This document shows, one piece after another, positions 6,301 to 10,811 of a DNA stretch of 10,811 nt. The notes under the pieces were generated by a model, which was not told the origin of the DNA, made no database searches, and saw nothing but the letters and a program-made list of their open reading frames with translations. Within the stretch, counting starts at the first letter, position 1. The number at the start of each line of letters is the position of its first letter. Location: NCBI GenBank assembly GCA_015488785.1, contig WFNC01000553.1, positions 1-10,811 on the forward strand. The letters run 5' to 3'. The translations under genes and the position numbers were made by a program. This DNA is from Flavobacteriales bacterium. Lineage in GTDB: Bacteria; Bacteroidota; Bacteroidia; Flavobacteriales_D; Parvicellaceae.

Positions 6301-8764
6301 AAGTATTATTTGTTTTCACTCTCCAATAATACGTAGTGTCATAATTTAAATTACTTGGTTGGTATTGGTTTGTGGTTACTGTTGCTGTTTCTACAATTGT
6401 TGAAAAAGCAGCATCGGTTGCTATTTCAACGGTGTAGTTTTCGGCATTTATATCGCTGTTCCAATTTAATGTTCCGAAAGGATCTATGGAAGTTTCCCCA
6501 TTTAAAGGATTTGTAAGTGTTGGAATAGCAATAGTAGAATCGAAGATAGTAAAAGAAACATTTGCATTTTTTTCGGAACTCACAGAAGTTCCTGTAATTA
6601 TAATATTGTGTTCGCCCAAAGCGATTGCAGATGTATTGCTAATTACAGCTTGTACAGTTGTGCCATCAGCTATAGCTGTTGCAGGATTAAATGTTATTAT
6701 TGCTCCTGCCGGTAGGTTTTGTACTGAAAATGTAGTTGTTTCATTAAAACCTAAAAAAGTATGGTAAGTAAAGTTAAATACTACATCGTTTGGTTTACAG
6801 CTTTGCTCATGAATGTTTGCAAAATTCATAACAAATTCAGATGCTTGTATGGTAATATTAGCTGCATTTATTGCATAAAATATATTGTTCTTCGCCCGCA
6901 CCATAATTCTTCCTTGTGAAGTAGAAGGCACATTTGGTAAAAAGAAAGAGGCATTTCCACTATTCGCAATATTTGTTGCGATAGTATAAGGGTAAGTTAA
7001 ACCACCATCTATAGATAAAAATACATCAACATTAGAGCAGTTAATTGGTGCTTGATCTGTATTTGCAACATTCCAAGATAGATTAACACTATCGCCAACG
7101 TTCCAAGTTTCTGATGAAGATTGTGAGGTAACAACAAAAGGTCCTGCATTTGCATCAACGGTTACGGTCATTTCATCGGAAGCTGTTTGTGCTCCAATAG
7201 CATGATTATCTCTAACGGTTAAAACAAAATCCATTGTTCGGTTTATAGAAGGCAAGACTTCCCAAGTTGGAGAAATACCTGCTGCTACATCTGCTATATT
7301 TGGCATATATCTATTTGGTACAGATACAGGCAATAACGATCTAAACATTGGTCCTTGACTTCTTGTTGGTGTTGGAGCACTTGATGAAAATGGGTTTTCG
7401 GGATCATTTTCTTCCCAACAGAAAGAAATTGCATCGCCGTCGGCATCGTTGCCTGAACCTTCCAAAATAAAAGGAGTAGATTTTGGTATGGTAAAATCAT
7501 TTCCGGCATTTACGGTTGGAGTTGTATTTCCGGAAGCAATAAGTTGTGCACAAGAACTATCGTTTCGTGTCCATTGTATTACATCTCTAATATCTACATA
7601 ATTAAAATAATCATCTGGTCCGGATTGCACGTTGGCAGGACAAATTCCTGCATAACCCATAATAGTACTTCCCGAACCAGGTTCTACTTCTTGCATTTCA
7701 TTAGCAGATCTACAGTTAGAACTACTTTGTACGTGCCAACCTCCAAATTGATGTCCAAATTCATGAGCAGAAATCAAATTAAAATTATCGGAATCCGGAG
7801 CAGAATGACCTGTCCAACCGCTTCCTTTAGACCCTGAGGTACAAACACATGCAATACAACCTGCATTTCCATGAATTGTACCCTCGAAATGAAATAAATG
7901 TCCTACATCATAATTAGCATCTCCAATAACAGTATCTAATGTATTTTGTAAAATACTATTTGAAACACCATCATAAGGATCTGTGTTCGAGTTTAAATAA
8001 ACTACCTGATCATTATTAGAGATTAATTCCATTGTTAAAGAAAAATCTCTTTCAAAAATACCATTGATTCTGGTTAATGTAACATTTATAGCTGCAATTA
8101 CTTTAGCTTTTCTTTCAGCATCAGTAGTTTCAGTACCATCTAACCAAAATTGAGAAAATTCAGCCGTAGTAGAAATTGCCACTCTGTATTTTCGTAAAAA
8201 CCCATCGTTAATATTTCTAGTGTCTAATGCTGAATTATTTGTTCTTGCTGCAGTAACATCTTCACATTCAAACGGATTTTCTTTTGAAATTTCATTTCTT
8301 GAAAAAACAATATAGGTATTTCCTCCAATTATTGTTGGTTTTATTAATGTGGTGGATTGTTTTGGATTGAGTATTGCTACATTTAAACCTTGGTAAGGCG
8401 AATAACTTATATTAGCTGTGTATTTATTCTTTTCACTTATACCAATAAATGATTTAATTTCCGGATATTTAGCTGCTAACTCCGGAGCAAAATTAGATTT
8501 TTCGTAAATTCTGAATTTAATTAATTCTCCTTTTTCATTAGGTAATTCAATTGTTGCTTTAGAATAAGAATTACCGGAAAATGTTGTTGCTTTTTTTAGA
8601 TGTATTAATAAATTAGTTGCATCTAAAGTATATTGTTTAAAGTGTAACGGTTGATCAACGGTATTTTCGGAATTGATTTTGGTTTGTGACACTGTCCAAT
8701 AGTTATTTTGAGAATAACCTACAAATTGGAACATAATAACTAGTAAGAATAGTATTTTTTTCAT
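347..8764 (-). CDS. Giant secreted reprolysin-like zinc metalloprotease, multidomain, T9SS cargo
   Basis: This is a 2805-residue secreted endopeptidase; its substrate is unknown. Residues 1-18 form a signal peptide (KK, hydrophobic core, cleavage near YS-QN). A propeptide runs to about 190. The catalytic domain (about 191-408) has the zinc motif HEFGHQFGGWH (H334, E335, H338, H344) and Met-turn STIMGYAG (M369), as in M12B-like metzincins. Then come Ig/PKD-like domains (about 413-742), FN3 domains (748-836, 837-926), CUB-like (928-1034), FN3 (1039-1407, four copies), three MAM-like domains (1408-1584, 1679-1848, 1944-2119) each followed by an FN3, a second CUB-like (2217-2330), FN3 (2334-2422), a split FN3 (2425-2720) and a T9SS sorting domain (2724-2805). 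Relatives with this catalytic domain are commonly around 1000 residues, so the tail is exceptionally long. The start is the first Met, directly before the signal peptide. A weak -7-like TATATTCG lies at 8787-8794. The frame is intact throughout. Confidence 0.95.
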   Translation of the reverse strand: MKKILFLLVIMFQFVGYSQNNYWTVSQTKINSENTVDQPLHFKQYTLDATNLLIHLKKATTFSGNSYSKATIELPNEKGELIKFRIYEKSNFAPELAAKYPEIKSFIGISEKNKYTANISYSPYQGLNVAILNPKQSTTLIKPTIIGGNTYIVFSRNEISKENPFECEDVTAARTNNSALDTRNINDGFLRKYRVAISTTAEFSQFWLDGTETTDAERKAKVIAAINVTLTRINGIFERDFSLTMELISNNDQVVYLNSNTDPYDGVSNSILQNTLDTVIGDANYDVGHLFHFEGTIHGNAGCIACVCTSGSKGSGWTGHSAPDSDNFNLISAHEFGHQFGGWHVQSSSNCRSANEMQEVEPGSGSTIMGYAGICPANVQSGPDDYFNYVDIRDVIQWTRNDSSCAQLIASGNTTPTVNAGNDFTIPKSTPFILEGSGNDADGDAISFCWEENDPENPFSSSAPTPTRSQGPMFRSLLPVSVPNRYMPNIADVAAGISPTWEVLPSINRTMDFVLTVRDNHAIGAQTASDEMTVTVDANAGPFVVTSQSSSETWNVGDSVNLSWNVANTDQAPINCSNVDVFLSIDGGLTYPYTIATNIANSGNASFFLPNVPSTSQGRIMVRAKNNIFYAINAANITIQASEFVMNFANIHEQSCKPNDVVFNFTYHTFLGFNETTTFSVQNLPAGAIITFNPATAIADGTTVQAVISNTSAIALGEHNIIITGTSVSSEKNANVSFTIFDSTIAIPTLTNPLNGETSIDPFGTLNWNSDINAENYTVEIATDAAFSTIVETATVTTNQYQPSNLNYDTTYYWRVKTNNTCGSSSYSNAFSFTTFCVAPSNVIVSNVLIDNALLSWTENGNATSWEIEVVPIGNTPTGIGVLTTTNPYTISGLNSSTEYVVYVRSSCGSGNFSDWISSNSFTTAVDFCSGDHFYDTGGASNPYSNGENYTVTIAPSTGNNTVMVTFNSFNLESGYDYLYVYDGSDINAPLLGSFSGSTIPGPFTSNNPNGTLTFWFISDGSVTYNGWDATVTCLNITCPTPNSFTAQNISYNSLDLSWNAGDSESAWEIEYGLSGFSQGNGTLFQTSTNPQSITGLNPNTTYDFYIRANCGANIGDDDSLWVGPITATTLVSCPQPFGIYVNTTYNSAEVSWTPGGLEANWEIEYGLYGFTQGSGTLVQTSSNPYTITGLNPDTAYQVYIRANCGANIGDDDSNWNGPIYFYTQSLPGPSNLTTSLDQNTGNVTLNWDAANYNGNSDFETYYIYRDGALVATSVFETYTDNLPIYGNYYYYVRAKYNQGESYSTNTEYVLWESCPTPSNLIASNETVNSVDLTWDVGYSETAWEIEYGNFGFNQGTGTYVQATTNPFTLSGLNHSTKYDVYLRANCGTNPGDDDSNWIGPITFSTLCSTFTAPYIEDVEAFNGDYQIENCWLATPLASSGNYTWNIASYGTTPSTGTGPSQANSGSTFFFTEASNGNIGDVAELITPTIDLSNLTVPQLSFYYHMYGSNMGSLHVDVLNNGNWTNDVIIIDGQQQTSGTSPWVEQALVLNAFTGNIQIRFRGIRGNSYESDIAIDDIKVIEAPTCPQPSSFTQNNITASTVELSWTNGNTETNWEIEYGNAGFSQGTGTTVAITTNPYTLTNLNPLTDYDVYIRAICGANPGDDDSTWVGPITFTTLCGAYLAPFEENFANYSTPNCWSESGSESWIFNTNAAYAASYAGDHTDGGGTNYAWIDGSSPNGASEISTLSTPMIDISNLTVPLVSFSVFSVNSSSDDYNTLDVELFDGTNWNSLLHLQNTTGGWKTYEYTLTGFTITGDIQLRFTIAENSPFEPYNNDILLDDIKVVEAPTCPQPTNFTENNVTASTVDLSWTNGNTETNWEIEYGNVGFTQGTGTYVQATTNPFTLTGLNPLTDYDVYLRAICGANPGDDDSIWVGPVSFSTICNIYTTPFLEDVEAFNGDGEIENCWSATPLSSSSNYSWRIASYGTTPSSGTGPSQANSGSTYFYTEASNGNTGDIAELITPTIDISNLTVPQLSFYYHMYGVAMGSLHVDVLNNGNWTNDLLIIDGQQQTSESLPWIEQVVVLNAFTGSIQIRFRGIRGFSYKSDMAVDDIKVIEAPTCPKPTNFNISSISFNNVDLSWSPGGTEATWEIEYGLAGFTLGNGVIAQANTNPFTLTGLNEDTNYDVYIRANCGVNPGEDDSVWAGPLNFKTYKNYCNGQHFYDSGGEYGSYSNDESIVTTIVPSDGYNTVEVIFNYFEVDQFDSLKIYNGPDVNSTLLGAYYGGSFYDIDFPDSFISTHPTGALTFWFTSSYSVNEHSAGWDATVNCLDISCFAPTKFSSINETENSVDLIWTPGNLESNWEIEYGLHDFVQGTGTTIQVDTNSYTILGLEENTCYDVYLRSNCDNNSSSAWIKDTFTTLKVETPNSLVANLNQTNGEVTLNWNSNSYTIDEDFDDGYANFWNFERGSWYVYQSVYYGSHDYGTAVTSSYYPQIFSNYIMKFKMRKTSWDGSLGVYFNGDPSTYHGNGAWENTYSLEFCNYTSANWKLSKIVDGVWITIKGWTNSNSLIAGPNVWNDVKIVSSNGTFDIYFNNVLTATFYDDTFTSGVVGLMGTGSGTVNVDDFTLIELNCDNTNRSDYQNSEENNTNIISDSTLSNKETESFNNYNIYRDGMLIATSFQPTYTDLLPSYGTYNYYVSSVYDNGESNISNNETVVWSSSAGINDLAQFNFTYYPNPFENSINLKADENFTSIKVFSLLGQELMNIVPDNTSQVTIDTSKLSIGTYFMKVEINGKLASMKIIKK
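350..595 (-). other. T9SS type A C-terminal sorting domain
   Basis: Residues 2724-2805 of the giant protease carry the hallmarks of the type A sorting signal: YPNPF (2735-2739), a beta-rich middle with SIKVFSLLGQEL, the LSIGTYFMKV segment, and the basic end KIIKK. In this family the domain directs passage across the outer membrane by the Por/Spr machinery and is normally removed, leaving the protein anchored to surface polysaccharide or released. No T9SS machinery gene is in the window. Confidence 0.92.
866..1414 (-). other. Jelly-roll (LamG/concanavalin-like) domain inserted into an FN3 domain
   Basis: Residues about 2451-2633 of the protease begin with DEDFDDGYANFW and end with a WNDVKIVSSNGTFDIYFNN strand pair and VNVDDFTLIEL, a pattern typical of concanavalin-like beta-sandwich carbohydrate-binding or adhesive domains. 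It is flanked by two halves of one FN3 domain: residues 2425-2450 (GEVTLNWNSNSY) and 2665-2720 (NNYNIYRDGMLIATS onward). Together the halves align with the intact FN3 at 1228-1314 (GNVTLNWDAANY and ETYYIYRDGALVATS). A polar Asn/Ser/Glu-rich linker (about 2634-2664) joins the insert to the second half. The fold assignment rests on pattern only. Confidence 0.7.
1775..2116 (-). repeat. CUB-like domain, second copy
   Basis: Residues about 2217-2330 start with YCNGQHFYDSGG and run through FDSLKIYNGPDVNSTLLGAYYG to LTFWFTSSYSV and GWDATVNCL. This matches the first copy at residues 928-1034 (CSGDHFYDTGG, YDYLYVYDGSDINAPLLGSFSG, LTFWFISDGSV, GWDATVTCL). The D-x-L-x-V/I-Y-D/N-G pattern and flanking cysteines fit CUB-like domains of secreted bacterial proteins, generally thought to bind ligands. 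The two copies have diverged well beyond a recent duplication. Confidence 0.75.
2126..4543 (-). repeat. Three tandem MAM-FN3 units of about 0.8 kb inside the protease gene
   Basis: The units, in coding order, are 3731-4543 (MAM 1408-1584 plus FN3 1586-1678), 2936-3730 (MAM 1679-1848 plus FN3 1851-1943) and 2126-2935 (MAM 1944-2119 plus FN3 2122-2213). Each MAM-like domain opens with a Cys and a short aromatic-rich strand, has PTIDISNLTVPQLSFYY or a variant mid-domain, and ends with DDIKVIEAP. The first and third MAM copies are about 80 percent identical at protein level by eye, with long stretches nearly identical in DNA (compare about 2460-2820 with 4080-4430). The middle copy is much more divergent. 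Such arrays in extracellular flavobacterial proteins are usually interpreted as binding or spacer modules. Confidence 0.85.
4544..5650 (-). repeat. Run of four fibronectin type III domains
   Basis: Residues 1039-1407 hold four FN3 domains (1039-1133, 1134-1225, 1228-1314, 1315-1407). Three are of the CPxP...WEIEYG...CGxNxGDDDSxW type that recurs across the stalk: WEIEYG occurs seven times in the protein and a degenerate WEIEV once near 865. The third (1228-1314) is a different FN3 type with IYRDGALVATS and GNYYYYVRA and lacks the acidic loop. Same-type copies also follow each MAM domain and the second CUB. FN3 domains act as spacers or weak binding modules in bacterial secreted enzymes. Confidence 0.85.
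5663..5983 (-). repeat. CUB-like domain, first copy
   Basis: Residues about 928-1034 of the protease open with FCSGDHFYDTGG and contain YDYLYVYDGSDINAPLLGSF and LTFWFISDGSVTYNGWDATV, ending at a Cys. It is paired with the more distant copy at residues 2217-2330. The two copies bracket the FN3 and MAM-FN3 arrays. Confidence 0.75.
7541..8194 (-). other. Catalytic zinc-protease domain of the giant protein
   Basis: Residues about 191-408 begin with RKYRVAISTTAEFSQFW, the typical first strand of flavobacterial reprolysin-like domains. H334, H338 and H344 of HEFGHQFGGWH should bind zinc, with E335 as general base (bases 7733-7765). M369 forms the Met-turn in STIMGYAG. Six cysteines (303, 306, 308, 351, 375, 405) surround the active site and could form three disulfides. 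All expected catalytic residues are present, so I infer an active enzyme. Confidence 0.92.
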
Positions 8765-8786
8765 ACATTAAGATTTAAATAAAAAA

Positions 8787-8794
8787 CGAATATA
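8787..8794 (-). promoter_or_regulatory. Weak -7-like box upstream of the protease gene
   Basis: The minus strand reads TATATTCG, one base off TAnnTTTG, placed 22 bases before the ATG. This would leave a short AT-rich leader. I see no convincing -33 element upstream. The 99-base gap to the DUF2905 gene leaves room for a promoter, but the exact site is not established. Confidence 0.2.
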
Positions 8795-8863
8795 CTATTA
8801 AATACATTTATAATGAATCTAAATTATTTTTTTAACATATATCCAATAATGAACTAAATAATT

Positions 8864-9079
8864 TTATTGGAAAAACTTTCTAAATAAATTTACAAGTATC
8901 GTTAGCAGGATACTAATAACAATAGAAGAGGTTATCGGAAAAAAGACTTTTACATTTCCTTTATCGATGTTAATATCACCGGGAAATCTGCCAAACCAAT
9001 TGATTAGCCAAGGTGTAAATTTTAAGATTAATCCGATTACGATTAAAATAACGCCAAGAGTAATTAATATTTTGCTCAT
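8864..9079 (-). CDS. DUF2905-like small inner-membrane protein, 71 residues
   Basis: The protein has two predicted membrane helices (about residues 3-22 and 46-68) joined by a short loop with the family signature GRFPGDINIDKGNVKVFFP. That loop is the hallmark of the DUF2905 family, small two-helix membrane proteins of unknown function; length and layout match the family. I chose the ATG at 9077-9079 (MSKILITLG). The in-frame ATG at 9140-9142 would add 21 residues that the family lacks, and it lies inside the htpG terminator hairpin. The gene stands alone between htpG (whose terminator separates them) and the protease gene 99 bases downstream, on the same strand. No strong terminator follows its stop codon, so some read-through into the protease gene is possible. 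Confidence 0.88.
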   Translation of the reverse strand: MSKILITLGVILIVIGLILKFTPWLINWFGRFPGDINIDKGNVKVFFPITSSIVISILLTILVNLFRKFFQ

Positions 9080-9131
9080 TTTTTGGAATTTTAGGGTTTG
9101 TATGAAAGGTGATATTAGAGGCAATATACAA

Positions 9132-9162
9132 AAAAAGTCCAACCATTAAGATTGGACTTTTT
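9132..9162 (-). terminator. Intrinsic terminator after htpG
   Basis: The 11-base stem AAAAAGTCCAA (9132-9142) / TTGGACTTTTT (9152-9162) encloses a 9-base loop. On the minus strand it lies 23 bases past the htpG stop and ends in a U-run, as expected for an htpG terminator. The A/T runs make it symmetrical, so it could act on either strand. It isolates htpG from the DUF2905 gene. Confidence 0.85.
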
Positions 9163-9173
9163 GAATTTTGCTA

Positions 9174-9191
9174 AAATAGGAATTCCTATTT
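9174..9191. repeat. Perfect 18-base palindrome over the htpG stop codon
   Basis: AAATAGGAATTCCTATTT is a perfect palindrome that includes the TAG stop of htpG (9186-9188) and its last lysine codon. It lies 11 bases upstream, in transcript order, of the terminator hairpin. Without a loop it cannot form a good RNA hairpin as it stands, so it may be a protein-binding site or chance. Confidence 0.6.
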
Positions 9192-10811
9192 CATTAAATC
9201 TAAACTTCGTTTGATAAATTTAGTCAATTCTTCTCCTTTTAAAAGGTTTTGTGATAACTTGGCTAAATCCAAGGCTTGCTCTACATATTCGCCTTGTTTC
9301 TTTTTGGCTTTAAGGATTTTATTCATCCATTCACTATTGGTATTTACCACTAAATTGTACATTTCCGGAAAATTACCCATAAATCCGCCACCACCGGTTT
9401 GTTGCATTTCTTTCATTCTACGCATAAATTCCGGTTGTGTAATAATAAACGGATTAGCTTTAGAATCCATTGCTTCTAATTGTACCGTAAATTTTTCTTT
9501 TGGTACAAATTTTTCAACAATTCCCTTTAATTTTTCTTGCTCTTCTTTGGATAATTTCGATATTTTTTCGTCCTCTTTTTTAATTAAATTATCGATGGTA
9601 TCGGCATCTACTCTTACAAATTTTATTGGTTGTTTTTCGGCAGATAATTCGCTGTTATCCATTTCTAATTTTTGCAATAAATGCGATACTATTGGCGAAT
9701 CTAACAACAATACCTCATATCCTTTTGCTTTTGCTTCTTCAATATAGCTGTGTTGTTCTTTTGCATCTGTAGCGTAAAGTACCACAATATTTTTGTCCTT
9801 ATCCGTTTGATTTGGTTTGATTTTTTCTATCAATTCTTCAAAGGTATAATACTTGCCATCTACAGTTGGAAATAAATAGAATTTTAATGCTTTTTCGTAG
9901 AATTTTGGTTCGGAAAGCATTCCGTATTCAATTACTACTTTTATATCATTCCATTTTTTCTCAAAATTTTCACGGTCATTTTTAAAGATAGAGTATAATT
10001 TATCTGCTACTTTTTTAGTAATATAGCTGGATATTTTTTTCACTGCTCCATCAGCTTGCAAATAACTTCTGGAAACGTTTAACGGAATATCCGGTGAATC
10101 AATCACACCTCGTAACATTTGTAAAAAGTCCGGTACAATGCCTTCAACATTATCGGTTACAAAAACCTGATTTTGGTACAATTGGATTCGGTTTTTTGTA
10201 GAATCCATATTAGTAGTTAACTTAGGGAAATATAAAATTCCGGTTAAGTTAAACGGATAATCCACATTTAAATGAATGTGAAATAACGGATCATCATAAA
10301 CATCAGGATATAGTTCGTGATAGAATTTTTTGTAGTCTTCGTCGGTTAATTCCGATGGTTTTTTAGTCCAAGCAGGATTAGGGTTGTTAATGATATTATC
10401 TACCGTAATCATTTTTGGTTCTTCCTCTATTTCTTTACCATCTTTATCTTTTTTATTTTCCGGTTTCCAATTAGGATCTACAATTTCTTTAGTACCGAAT
10501 TTTATAGGAACTGCATTAAATTTGTTGTATTTAATCAGTAATTCTTTAATTTTATCTTCGTCTAAAAATTCTTTAGAATCTTCGGAAATATGTAAAATTA
10601 CTTCGGTTCCTCTATCTTTTTTATCGATTTCTTCGATGATAAAATTAGGCGAACCATCGCATTCCCAATAAACACCTTTTGCTCCTTCTTTATAGGATTT
10701 TGTGTTTAATTCCACTTTATCGGCAACCATAAAAGCGGAGTAAAATCCAAGTCCGAAATGACCGATAATTCCGGCTTCATCTGCTTTTTTATCTTTGTAT
10801 TTTTCCAAGAA
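9186..10811 (-). CDS. htpG: HtpG, Hsp90-family molecular chaperone, 5' end missing
   Basis: HtpG is the bacterial cytosolic Hsp90, an ATP-driven dimeric chaperone that helps client proteins fold under heat and other stress. The visible 541 residues run from FLEKYKDKK to LDLMK and stop. Roughly the first 100 residues, including the catalytic Glu and the DxGxGM part of the ATP site, lie beyond the window. Numbered from the first visible Phe, GHFGLGFYSAF (about 17-27) is the GHKL glycine-rich ATP-lid motif. A charged linker (KKDKDGKEIEEE, about 120-131) leads to the middle domain, where LNVSR (Arg about 248) carries the ATPase-stimulating arginine. The C-terminal region ends in EMYNLVVNTNSEW and LSQNLLKGEELTKFIKRS, as in Bacteroidota HtpG. 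The frame runs through the TTG at 10806-10808, which is an internal Leu. The promoter is outside the window. Confidence 0.97.
   Translation of the reverse strand, partial: FLEKYKDKKADEAGIIGHFGLGFYSAFMVADKVELNTKSYKEGAKGVYWECDGSPNFIIEEIDKKDRGTEVILHISEDSKEFLDEDKIKELLIKYNKFNAVPIKFGTKEIVDPNWKPENKKDKDGKEIEEEPKMITVDNIINNPNPAWTKKPSELTDEDYKKFYHELYPDVYDDPLFHIHLNVDYPFNLTGILYFPKLTTNMDSTKNRIQLYQNQVFVTDNVEGIVPDFLQMLRGVIDSPDIPLNVSRSYLQADGAVKKISSYITKKVADKLYSIFKNDRENFEKKWNDIKVVIEYGMLSEPKFYEKALKFYLFPTVDGKYYTFEELIEKIKPNQTDKDKNIVVLYATDAKEQHSYIEEAKAKGYEVLLLDSPIVSHLLQKLEMDNSELSAEKQPIKFVRVDADTIDNLIKKEDEKISKLSKEEQEKLKGIVEKFVPKEKFTVQLEAMDSKANPFIITQPEFMRRMKEMQQTGGGGFMGNFPEMYNLVVNTNSEWMNKILKAKKKQGEYVEQALDLAKLSQNLLKGEELTKFIKRSLDLMK

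Noticed and set aside
7294..7509. 71-residue alternative frame on the minus strand within the protease gene
   Set aside because: It overlaps the intact protease frame, whose Ig/PKD-like domain is clearly coding there.
8843..8870. Inverted repeat CCAATAA/TTATTGG spanning the stop codon of the DUF2905 gene, as a terminator
   Set aside because: The stem is only seven AT-rich pairs with a 14-base loop and no adjacent U-run, too weak to call.
9080..9142. N-terminal extension of the DUF2905-like protein from the ATG at 9142
   Set aside because: The extra 21 residues are not part of the family, and that ATG is embedded in the htpG terminator stem.
9211..9747. 178-residue open frame on the plus strand
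   Set aside because: It lies entirely antisense to conserved HtpG coding sequence and its translation resembles no family; it is a shadow frame.
10806..10808. TTG as an alternative start codon for htpG
   Set aside because: The frame continues to the window edge with another conserved HtpG residue (Phe), and the ATP-binding N-terminus must lie upstream.

Overview
The window looks like Bacteroidota chromosome, most likely a member of the Flavobacteriaceae. It is strongly AT-rich and its starts lack clear Shine-Dalgarno sequences. It carries a protein with a type IX secretion (T9SS) C-terminal sorting domain, a HtpG with the C-terminal ending usual in that phylum, and a DUF2905-type small membrane protein. 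The genus cannot be fixed from the sequence alone.

All recognisable genes lie on the minus strand. Read in the direction of transcription (right to left), they are: htpG, with its 5' end beyond the right edge; a bidirectional-looking hairpin terminator; a 71-residue DUF2905-like membrane protein; a 2805-residue secreted metalloprotease filling about 8.4 kb; a strong hairpin terminator; and about 290 bases of intergenic DNA holding a GC-richer structured island. A possible gene start at the left edge is also on the minus strand.

The metalloprotease dominates the window. It has a signal peptide, a propeptide with one lone cysteine, and a reprolysin-like zinc domain with an intact HExxHxxGxxH motif and Met-turn. 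These are followed by Ig/PKD-like domains, about eleven fibronectin type III (FN3) domains, two CUB-like domains, three MAM-like domains, an FN3 domain split by an inserted jelly-roll domain, and a T9SS type A sorting domain. The catalytic part is ordinary for secreted flavobacterial proteases. The roughly 2000-residue binding stalk, with internal duplications, is the unusual part and suggests a cell-surface or secreted enzyme that acts on large or immobilised substrates.

The three main genes do not form an obvious functional pathway. HtpG is a cytosolic chaperone that ends at its own terminator, and the DUF2905 protein is a stand-alone inner-membrane protein. I found no CRISPR array, rRNA, tRNA or recognisable complete mobile element. 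The best candidates for something undescribed are the split FN3 domain, the mosaic MAM-FN3 duplication, the possible cysteine-switch, and the structured island at about 143-255.
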